In this document: piece after piece, positions 8,647-14,724 of the stretch
Position numbering within the stretch: position 1 is the stretch's first letter
How the letters are laid out: each line of letters starts with the position of its first letter
Virus record (IMG/VR): IMGVR_UViG_3300011113_000300
Coordinates: 1 to 32,251 of that record
DNA: 32,251 nt
Source: a virus
Strand: one strand, 5' to 3'
Made by a program: the position numbers and the translations under genes
Notes under the pieces: model-generated
Seen by the model: only the letters and a program-made list of their open reading frames with translations
The model's database searches: none
Told to the model about the DNA's origin: nothing

Positions 8647-10473
8647 ATGGAAGAGAATAAAAAATTAACGGTTTGGCAACGATTATCCAAAACATTTGGT
8701 CCTAATGCGTTGTTAGGTCAAGACATACCGACTTATCGATTTGATAAGAAAGAATTATTAAAAACTAGAGATAAAAATCAATACGAAAAAGAATTACTTC
8801 AGGCTCAACAATCTATGTATTTGTCTAATCAGTGGGCAAAAATTGAAAGTAATTTATATACTCAAGCGATTTATTACGAACCAACAAGGCTGGCATCATT
8901 TTATGATTATGAGTCCATGGAGTTCACACCTGAAATATCAACAGCGTTAGATATCTACGCCGAAGAGTCCACAACACCAAATGAAGATGGACACGTATTG
9001 TCAATTTATTCGGAATCTAAAAGAATAAAGGCCATATTAGCCGACCTTTTTAATAACACACTTGATATAAACACCAACTTACAAATGTGGATTCGAAACA
9101 CTTGTAAATATGGTGATAACTTTGTTTACATGAAGTTAGATCCAGAAAAAGGTATTATCGGAGCGGTTCAATTACCCAATATCGAAATCGAAAGATTAGA
9201 GAGAGGTATGAAACCAAAAACTCAAAACACTGAAGTAAAAACTGATGAGAAGGGATTGAAGTTTAATTGGAAAGAAAAAAAAATGGAGTTTAATAGTTGG
9301 GAAGTTGCACACTTTAGACTATTAGGTGACGATAGAAAACTTCCTTACGGTACATCAATGTTAGAAAAAGCTCGTCGTATTTGGAAACAATTAGTATTGG
9401 CTGAAGATGCGATGTTAATCTACCGTACATCAAGAGCTCCTGAAAGAAGGGTGTTTAAAGTGTTTGTTGGTAATATGGATGATAAAGATGTTGAAGCATA
9501 CGTACAAAGAGTTGCAAACAAATTTAAAAGAGATCAAATTGTTGATAATAAAACCGGAAACGTAGATTTGAGATTTAATCAAATGGCAGTTGACCAAGAT
9601 TACTTTATTCCTGTTCGTGATGCAACTCAAACAATGCCAATCGAGACATTACCTGGTGGTACAAATCTTTCCGAGATTGCAGATATTGAATATATTCAAA
9701 AGAAACTTGTTACCGCATTACGTATACCAAAGGCGTATTTAGGTTTTGAAGAACCGGTTGGTGATGGTAAAAATTTATCATTACTTGATATTAGATTTGC
9801 AAGAACAATCAATAGAATTCAAAAAAATATTTTATCGGAACTTAATAAAATTGCAATAGTTCATTTATTCTTATTAGGATTCGAAGATGAATTACAAAAC
9901 TTCACATTAGGATTAAACAATCCATCTAAACAGGCTGATTTATTAATGGTAGATGTTTGGAAAGAGAAAGTTTTATTATACAAAGATTTAGTCTCTGAAA
10001 TTCCTAACTCAATTGCACCAACATCAGCAACTTGGGCTAAAAAACATATTTTTGGATTTTCTGATGAAGATATTAAACTTGACGTTCAAAGAATGAGAAT
10101 GGAAAGAGCGGTAGCCGCCGAACTAGCAAACACCGCAACAATCATTTCACATACAGGTATGTTTGATCAAATTGATAAGTTATACAAAACTGTTTCTGGT
10201 TCTACTGAAGCTCCACCTGCCGAAGGGGGTGATGAAGGATTAGGAGGTCTTGGAGGACCTCCATCTCCACCATCAGGACCTCCATCTCCACCATCAGGTC
10301 CACCATCAGGTCCACCACCAGGACCAGAACCTGGAGGACCAGCCGGAGGACTTCCAGAAAATAAAGTAAATTTAGAAAAATTAATTCTAGAGTCTGAAGA
10401 TGATGATTTCTTTCAGAAGAACGGATCATTAGGTGAAATGGAAAAAGAATTATTGCGAATATTAAAAGATTAA
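8647..10473 (+). CDS. Portal vertex protein (gp20-like)
   Basis: 608 residues against about 524 in T4 gp20. It forms the dodecameric gate for DNA packaging and the site where the prohead assembles. The core resembles T4-type portals: EFTPEISTALDIYAEEST near residue 100, a long beta/alpha wing region with GDNFVYMKLDPEKG, and the clip/stem part ALRIPKAYLGFEEPVGDGKN near 357-376. The C-terminus is unusual: residues ~519-575 are Gly/Pro/Ser repeats (GGPPSPPSGPPSPPSGPP), followed by NLEKLILESEDDD, which contains a possible protease site (I-L-E/S). It sits after the fibre gene and before a helical protein that may match T4 gp67/68 in position. A TATTTAAT word at 8611 may be a weak late promoter. 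Confidence 0.93.
   Translation: MEENKKLTVWQRLSKTFGPNALLGQDIPTYRFDKKELLKTRDKNQYEKELLQAQQSMYLSNQWAKIESNLYTQAIYYEPTRLASFYDYESMEFTPEISTALDIYAEESTTPNEDGHVLSIYSESKRIKAILADLFNNTLDINTNLQMWIRNTCKYGDNFVYMKLDPEKGIIGAVQLPNIEIERLERGMKPKTQNTEVKTDEKGLKFNWKEKKMEFNSWEVAHFRLLGDDRKLPYGTSMLEKARRIWKQLVLAEDAMLIYRTSRAPERRVFKVFVGNMDDKDVEAYVQRVANKFKRDQIVDNKTGNVDLRFNQMAVDQDYFIPVRDATQTMPIETLPGGTNLSEIADIEYIQKKLVTALRIPKAYLGFEEPVGDGKNLSLLDIRFARTINRIQKNILSELNKIAIVHLFLLGFEDELQNFTLGLNNPSKQADLLMVDVWKEKVLLYKDLVSEIPNSIAPTSATWAKKHIFGFSDEDIKLDVQRMRMERAVAAELANTATIISHTGMFDQIDKLYKTVSGSTEAPPAEGGDEGLGGLGGPPSPPSGPPSPPSGPPSGPPPGPEPGGPAGGLPENKVNLEKLILESEDDDFFQKNGSLGEMEKELLRILKD
10255..10320 (+). repeat. 21-bp tandem repeat encoding a GPPSPPS tail
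   Basis: Bases 10255-10275 are repeated exactly at 10276-10296, and shorter 12-base units (GGTCCACCATCA and a one-base variant) follow at 10297-10320. The resulting protein is a Pro/Gly-rich linker in the portal C-terminus. Confidence 0.85.
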
Positions 10474-10475
10474 TA

Positions 10476-10483
10476 TATTTATA
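10476..10483 (+). promoter_or_regulatory. Candidate late promoter octamer TATTTATA
   Basis: The octamer begins 21 bases before the ATG at 10497, in the 23-base gap after the portal gene. Its position matches those at 3238 and, on the minus strand, 19054. Confidence 0.45.
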
Positions 10484-10496
10484 AAATAAACTAACT

Positions 10497-11213
10497 ATGA
10501 AATTCGGTCTTTTAAAAAGTAAAATAGAAAAATATTTGGTGGAATCTTACAAGAATAAAAACTTTAAAGATTCAATGTTTGTGTTTAATGAATTAATTTT
10601 GAAAAATAAAAACGTATCAAAACTTTTTTATTTATATGATGATCTATCATCGAATAAATCATTAAGTGAATCAATTGCAAACGAGTATATCAACGAATCT
10701 ATTGTTATATTCGAAAATACAATTAATAAGATTTCAAAAAAACAAATGGATGAAATTCAGTTGTGGGTGGGACATTTAAAAACTGAAAACAAATATTCAG
10801 ATATTGATAATTTATTTTCATCAAATCTTTTAACATTAGAAAATAAATTAAAAAGTAGAAAAACTATTTTAGAAAATTTAAAAAAAACAACAATCAAAGA
10901 AGACTTATTTGAAAATGTTAGTCTAAATACTTTGGTTGAGGCGGCAAACAAAACCGTAAATAATTATATAAATGAATTAGACACATCAAGTAAAAAAAGA
11001 CTACTCAAAGTTTTATCTGAAGATGATTCTAAATTAGAAACCAAATATGAAATTCTTAAAGAATCGGTTGTGGAAAAATTGGAAGATCTAAAATCTACAG
11101 AATCTGAAAGTGATGTTGTAAGTAGAATTGAAGAAACGATTCAAAAAGTATCGAATGAGAAATATGATAAAATTTCATACTTCAAACTTTTTGAACTGAA
11201 CAAAAGTCTTTAA
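10497..11213 (+). CDS. Helical protein after portal, prohead-core candidate
   Basis: 238 residues, predicted almost entirely helical and Lys/Glu/Ser/Asn-rich, without enzyme motifs. The N-terminus is a helix (FGLLKSKIEKYLVES) that ends L14-V15-E16/S17, fitting the T4 prohead protease rule at the same position as in three other proteins here. In T4 the genes between portal (20) and protease (21) are the small prohead-core genes 67 and 68, so a core or internal head role is likely from location; sequence similarity to them is not evident to me. Its stop codon shares a TTAA with the stop of the oppositely oriented bS21 gene. A TATTTATA octamer lies 21 bases upstream of its ATG. Confidence 0.75.
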   Translation: MKFGLLKSKIEKYLVESYKNKNFKDSMFVFNELILKNKNVSKLFYLYDDLSSNKSLSESIANEYINESIVIFENTINKISKKQMDEIQLWVGHLKTENKYSDIDNLFSSNLLTLENKLKSRKTILENLKKTTIKEDLFENVSLNTLVEAANKTVNNYINELDTSSKKRLLKVLSEDDSKLETKYEILKESVVEKLEDLKSTESESDVVSRIEETIQKVSNEKYDKISYFKLFELNKSL

Positions 11214-11401
11214 TTATTATTATTGTTAAATTTTTTCTGAACGTAAATCGCTTTTTTATTTTGTTGTCTTTTAACCACAGACTTTTTTGTGAATTCTCGT
11301 CTATCGTTTAAAATTGAATTTTGTCTGGTTTTAATAACCTTACTTTTCAATTCTTTTATCGCTCTCTCGATATCATTTTTTTTAACTTTTACAATTAACA
11401 T
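11210..11401 (-). CDS. rpsU: Phage-encoded ribosomal protein bS21
   Basis: 63 residues that align well by eye with Bacteroidota bS21: start MLIVKVKKNDIERAIKELK, centre RREFTKKSVVKRQQNKKA, then IYVQ. It would join the 30S subunit next to the 16S 3' end. The Tyr (residue 53) in KAIYVQ aligns with the bS21 Tyr that, as I recall from the Flavobacterium johnsoniae ribosome structure, packs against the anti-Shine-Dalgarno. The tail differs from cellular proteins: KKFNNNNN from an AAT-type microsatellite. The gene stands alone on the minus strand inside the plus-strand head operon; its TAA shares the palindrome TTAA with the stop of the neighbour. No Shine-Dalgarno is seen before its ATG (TTAAAAAGT). 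Phage bS21 genes are known from other phages. Confident in family, not in effect. Confidence 0.87.
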   Translation of the reverse strand: MLIVKVKKNDIERAIKELKSKVIKTRQNSILNDRREFTKKSVVKRQQNKKAIYVQKKFNNNNN

Positions 11402-11417
11402 ACTTTTTAAATGGTTT

Positions 11418-11425
11418 TATATTTG
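11418..11425 (+). promoter_or_regulatory. Weak Bacteroidota -7-like element
   Basis: TATATTTG matches the TAnnTTTG element of Bacteroidota housekeeping promoters and lies 63 bases before the ATG at 11488, but no TTG is present 17-23 bases upstream. It is listed because the 86-base gap between divergent genes (11402-11487) should hold a promoter. Confidence 0.25.
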
Positions 11426-11487
11426 ATATATACTTTAAATTTATGTAATTTTTATAAAAATAAACATAATAAGTATGAAAAAATTTT

Positions 11488-11955
11488 ATGAAAAAAGGAA
11501 AAACCTCAAAAATCAATGGTTTTAGATCGTCAAAAGTATCTTATGGAACCGTTGATTCAAAAGAATTTAAATCTTTATATTTAAACATCCAAACCTGGGT
11601 AGAACCCAAAAAAGAAGTTGATAACTGGTCAAGACTTGTGTTAAACACAAATCGATCTATAAAACATTCAGTTTACAATAATTTAGATAAAACAATTTTC
11701 GATGAAAAATTTATTGTAGATATGGATTTAAGAACCAGTGGTTTACAACCTAAAAAAAAATCTTTTATGAATTTAGAAATAAATTTATTTTTAATACAAG
11801 AAATTGATTTCAAATCTATAAAATTAAAAAGATCATTGAAAAAATTAACCAAAGACATATACGATGATGTTTTTATAAGAAACGAAAACTTTAAATTTTA
11901 TCTCACTAAAAACGGTAACACAAAAAAAACTATTATAAAAACTGAACTTGTTTAA
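11488..11955 (+). CDS. Unassigned 155-residue basic protein
   Basis: A Lys-rich protein with a short disordered start (MKKGKTSKINGFRSSK), a conserved-looking centre (LYLNIQTWVEPKKEVDNWSR) and alternating hydrophobic strands near LEINLFLIQ. No domain was recognised. It lies between the bS21 gene (opposite strand) and the prohead protease gene, inside the head-assembly block, so a head-related role is possible by position only. The ATG at 11475 just upstream is out of frame, which supports 11488 as the start. Confidence 0.65.
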   Translation: MKKGKTSKINGFRSSKVSYGTVDSKEFKSLYLNIQTWVEPKKEVDNWSRLVLNTNRSIKHSVYNNLDKTIFDEKFIVDMDLRTSGLQPKKKSFMNLEINLFLIQEIDFKSIKLKRSLKKLTKDIYDDVFIRNENFKFYLTKNGNTKKTIIKTELV

Positions 11956-11963
11956 TATTTATA
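11956..11963 (+). promoter_or_regulatory. Candidate late promoter octamer TATTTATA
   Basis: Lies 27 bases before the protease ATG and begins immediately after the stop codon of the preceding gene (ends 11955). Confidence 0.4.
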
Positions 11964-11982
11964 AAAAAATTAGACAACGAAC

Positions 11983-12711
11983 ATGAAAATATTAGGACCC
12001 AACGAAATTGGTAAGGGTATTCTTGTTGAATACGATGCCGGATATATAAATCCAATGGAAAGAAGAAATTTGGATTTAATCAGAGAAAATAAATCTTTTT
12101 TAGACTATTCGAAACCATTCGAGTTTTATGCGGTTCTTCAAAAATATAATACACCAAATAGAAACGGAAGAGTTTACCCCGAAAAGATACTGAAAAGAGA
12201 GGCCGACAACTATAAAAAAATGATTGATAAGGGTGTTGCACTATCAGAGTTGAATCACCCTGAATCCTCTTTAATTGATTTGGATCGTGTATCACACGCA
12301 ATTACTGAAGTATGGTGGGAAGGTCCAGTTCTTCTTGGTAAATTAAGATTGTTAACAAGTCCTGGATTCCATGAAAGAGGTATTGTATCCACAAAGGGCG
12401 ATTTGGCGGCTAATTATCTTCGTCAAGGAGTAACACTGGGTATTTCTTCTCGTGGAGTTGGGTCACTTAAAAAAGTAGGTGATCAAAACGAAGTTCAAGA
12501 TGATTTTGAATTAATTTGTTTTGACTTGGTTTCATCTCCATCAACACCTGGGGCTTACTTGTTTGTAAATAAAGATGATAGAATGAAATTTGAAGAAAAC
12601 TTGGATGAAGAAAAGAATATGAATTTAGAAAGAGCGACTGGTATGAATACATCTTCAATTGATAAGACGAAAAGTTTAATGGATAAATTATCAGCATTTC
12701 TTGATAAATAA
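11983..12711 (+). CDS. Prohead core protease (gp21-like, S77 family)
   Basis: 242 residues, near the T4 gp21 length (212). It should be enclosed in the prohead and, after assembly, cut scaffold, capsid protein and internal proteins. Motifs shared with gp21 are visible in order: NRNGRVYPEKIL (59-70), the His motif ELNHPES (H92), WWEGPVLLGKLRL (111-123), the nucleophile region GISSRGVGS (S155 or S156) and a later Asp segment (FDLVSSPSTPGA, D181). The C-terminal helix (about 215-242) could be the self-cleaved tail. It is followed by a small protein, the scaffold and the capsid gene, the same order as 21-22-23 in T4. A TATTTATA octamer lies 27 bases upstream. Confidence 0.95.
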   Translation: MKILGPNEIGKGILVEYDAGYINPMERRNLDLIRENKSFLDYSKPFEFYAVLQKYNTPNRNGRVYPEKILKREADNYKKMIDKGVALSELNHPESSLIDLDRVSHAITEVWWEGPVLLGKLRLLTSPGFHERGIVSTKGDLAANYLRQGVTLGISSRGVGSLKKVGDQNEVQDDFELICFDLVSSPSTPGAYLFVNKDDRMKFEENLDEEKNMNLERATGMNTSSIDKTKSLMDKLSAFLDK

Positions 12712-12747
12712 TATTTTTACTATTATACTTTTTTAAAAATTATAATT

Positions 12748-12963
12748 ATGGAACAAGGAGAAAAGTATTTTGTCGCAAAAATTTCATCAGATTTATTAGA
12801 CAACGAATCTGGTCGTGTAAAAAAAATTAAAGAAGAAAAATTAGTATTGGGATATAGCCCAACTGATGTAGAGGCTAAAGTTACGAAGGTTTATGAAAAT
12901 TACACTATGGATTGGAGAATCACTTCAATCACGGAAAGTAAGATCGATGAGGTAATTGAATAA
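12748..12963 (+). CDS. Small DUF4494-like protein
   Basis: 71 residues. The layout YFVAKISS-EEKLVLGYSPTDVEAKVTKVYE resembles, by memory, the Bacteroidota family DUF4494 (a short protein with a conserved E-x-x-LV-x-A-x-S-x-TEAEA core). Function of the family is unknown to me. It lies between protease and scaffold genes and is followed by a strong terminator, so it ends the transcription unit. Its presence supports a Bacteroidota host. The family match should be treated as probable, not certain. Confidence 0.65.
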   Translation: MEQGEKYFVAKISSDLLDNESGRVKKIKEEKLVLGYSPTDVEAKVTKVYENYTMDWRITSITESKIDEVIE

Positions 12964-12985
12964 TTATTTAAGTTAATTTTAATAT

Positions 12986-13020
12986 AAAAGGGATAACGAA
13001 AGTTGTCCCTTTTTTGTTTT
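12986..13020 (+). terminator. Rho-independent terminator with GAAA tetraloop
   Basis: A 12-bp stem (12986-12997 with 13002-13013, one T-G pair) is closed by GAAA and followed by a T-rich run. It separates the protease unit from the scaffold unit. Confidence 0.9.
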
Positions 13021-13055
13021 ATACGCATAAAAATGATTTTTTTATAAATTCGAAG

Positions 13056-13063
13056 TATTTATA
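13056..13063 (+). promoter_or_regulatory. Candidate late promoter octamer TATTTATA
   Basis: AAGTATTTATAATAATAAA lies directly downstream of the terminator and 32 bases before the scaffold ATG. The larger context AAGTATTTATA recurs upstream of the gene starting at 24656 on the minus strand. Confidence 0.5.
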
Positions 13064-13087
13064 ATAATAAAAATCCAAAAAGAATAA

Positions 13088-14653
13088 ATGGAAAGAAACA
13101 TTAACGAAATTGAAGATGCTTTATTTCAAGTGAAAAATCTTGAAGAGTCTCTCAAAAAAAATGCACAAGGAATACTTTCTTCGACAATGAAGAAAGAAAT
13201 CAGTTCATTAGTAAAAGAATCTCTAAAAAAAGAGGTTGATGAAGAAGATGTTGAAGACGATACGGAAGACGTATCGGATGATACTGATAATATGCCGGAT
13301 GACGTAGAAGGTTCAGAAGAAGATGACGTAGATGACGTAAATTTTGAAGAAGATGATTTTATTGAAGAACCACCTGTAAATCCGGAAGATGATGAAGTTG
13401 AAACTATTGACTTACGAGGTGAGAAAAACATAGATAATGTTATGAGAGTTTGGATGTCAATGGATTCTAACGACGGAATCATTGTAACAAAAGACAACGA
13501 AATGATAAATTTATCAGATAAAAACACAGGAAAAGAATATATGATCTCCTTGAATGAATCCGAATTTGATCTTGGTAGTTTTTTAAATGACCCAGAAGAA
13601 GAGTTAGGTATGCCGGGGGATTATTCTGAAAAAGATTATTCTGAAGAAGATTATTTTGGTGATATTGATTATTCTCAATTAGAGGAAATGATGGGCGAAT
13701 TAGGAGGTATGTCTGATAAAGGACATAAAGGTCATAGTGATGTGATGTACGAACTTGAATTTGACGATAAATCTGAATTCAGGGAAGATTCTGATTCAGA
13801 TTTTGATCCATTTGAAGAAAATGAATTCACGGAAGATTTTGATTCAGATTATGATCCAAATGAATTCACGGAAGATTTTGATTCAGATTTTGAAAATGAA
13901 TTCACGGAAGATTTTGATTTTGAAGTAGATCAAAGTATTTTTGAATCTAAAAAAATGTCAACAAAACCAAAAGGTGTTACCGGACATGGTCCAAAATTCA
14001 AATATGGTAAAACAAATAACTTCGAAACAAAAAGACAAAAACCTGCGTTTAGTAAAGAAGGTGTTAAAGCCAAAGGAACTGGTAAAGCTAGATTCGAATA
14101 TGATGAGGATGTAAACATGGATGGATACACAGATAAACCAACCAAACCAACCAAAAGAAAAGAAACTAAAGAGGCATCAAGAACATTAGGTAACGGTTCA
14201 AATTTTAGAAAAGGAGGTCTTCCAAAATTAAGAGCACATTCTAAAAATAATACCGCTATTAATGAAGAACTTCAATTAATGAGAGAAAAAAATGAAGAGT
14301 ACAGAAAAGCTCTTAATTTGTTCAGAAATAAATTGAATGAGGTTGCAGTATTCAACTCTAACTTGGCTTACGTAACAAGATTGTTCACAGAACATTCAAC
14401 AACTAAACAAGAAAAGATTAATATTCTACGTAGATTTGACAATATCGAAACTATTAAAGAATCTAAAAATCTTTACAAAGTTATCAAATCTGAACTTGGT
14501 TCAGGACAAAAATCTCAACAAACAATTCAAGAATCAGTTCAAAGATCTGTAGAAAGAACACCTAGTACAGGTTCTGCAGTGAATTTGATTGAGTCTAAAA
14601 CGTATGAGAATCCACAGTTCTTAAGAATGAAAGATTTGATGAAAAAACTATAA
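13088..14653 (+). CDS. Prohead scaffold core protein (gp22-like)
   Basis: 521 residues, longer than T4 gp22 (about 270). The N-terminal helix contains repeated Lys/Glu/Ser; residues ~45-105 and ~160-285 are extremely acidic, with repeats of NEFTEDFDSD-type units; the C-terminal ~130 residues form a coiled-coil-like section (MREKNEEYRKALNLFRNKLN, then INILRRFDNIETIKES). This order and its place between protease and major capsid protein identify the internal scaffold around which the capsid is built and which the protease then degrades. Several [IL]xE-S words (for example LIES, IQES) could be cut sites. Direct similarity to gp22 is weak, so the assignment rests on composition and synteny. Confidence 0.8.
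   Translation: MERNINEIEDALFQVKNLEESLKKNAQGILSSTMKKEISSLVKESLKKEVDEEDVEDDTEDVSDDTDNMPDDVEGSEEDDVDDVNFEEDDFIEEPPVNPEDDEVETIDLRGEKNIDNVMRVWMSMDSNDGIIVTKDNEMINLSDKNTGKEYMISLNESEFDLGSFLNDPEEELGMPGDYSEKDYSEEDYFGDIDYSQLEEMMGELGGMSDKGHKGHSDVMYELEFDDKSEFREDSDSDFDPFEENEFTEDFDSDYDPNEFTEDFDSDFENEFTEDFDFEVDQSIFESKKMSTKPKGVTGHGPKFKYGKTNNFETKRQKPAFSKEGVKAKGTGKARFEYDEDVNMDGYTDKPTKPTKRKETKEASRTLGNGSNFRKGGLPKLRAHSKNNTAINEELQLMREKNEEYRKALNLFRNKLNEVAVFNSNLAYVTRLFTEHSTTKQEKINILRRFDNIETIKESKNLYKVIKSELGSGQKSQQTIQESVQRSVERTPSTGSAVNLIESKTYENPQFLRMKDLMKKL
13775..13925 (+). repeat. Degenerate GAATTC-containing repeats in the scaffold gene
   Basis: Four related units start at 13775, 13823, 13862 and 13898 (periods 48, 39 and 36), each beginning GAATTCACGGAAGATTTTGA or a close variant. 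They encode the EFTEDFDSD acidic units and create repeated EcoRI sites. Confidence 0.85.
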
Positions 14654-14679
14654 AAAATAAACTTTTATAAAAACCCGTA

Positions 14680-14687
14680 TATTTATT
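14680..14687 (+). promoter_or_regulatory. Possible late promoter, TATTTATT variant
   Basis: CGTATATTTATTATATAC lies 45 bases before the capsid ATG. The long A-rich leader between them (AAAATAAAGCTAAAAAAAAA) may support the very high translation expected for the capsid protein. Confidence 0.35.
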
Positions 14688-14724
14688 ATATACATAAAAA
14701 TAAAGCTAAAAAAAAATAAAAAAA

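Noticed and set aside
11402-11487. Gap between divergent genes considered as a Shine-Dalgarno or riboswitch region for bS21
   Set aside because: No AGGAG-like motif and no stable folded structure could be seen; only a weak -7-like element was kept.
13126-13527. Antisense frame opposite the scaffold gene, Ser-rich
   Set aside because: Low-complexity mirror of the Asp/Glu-rich repeats; no conserved-looking segment.
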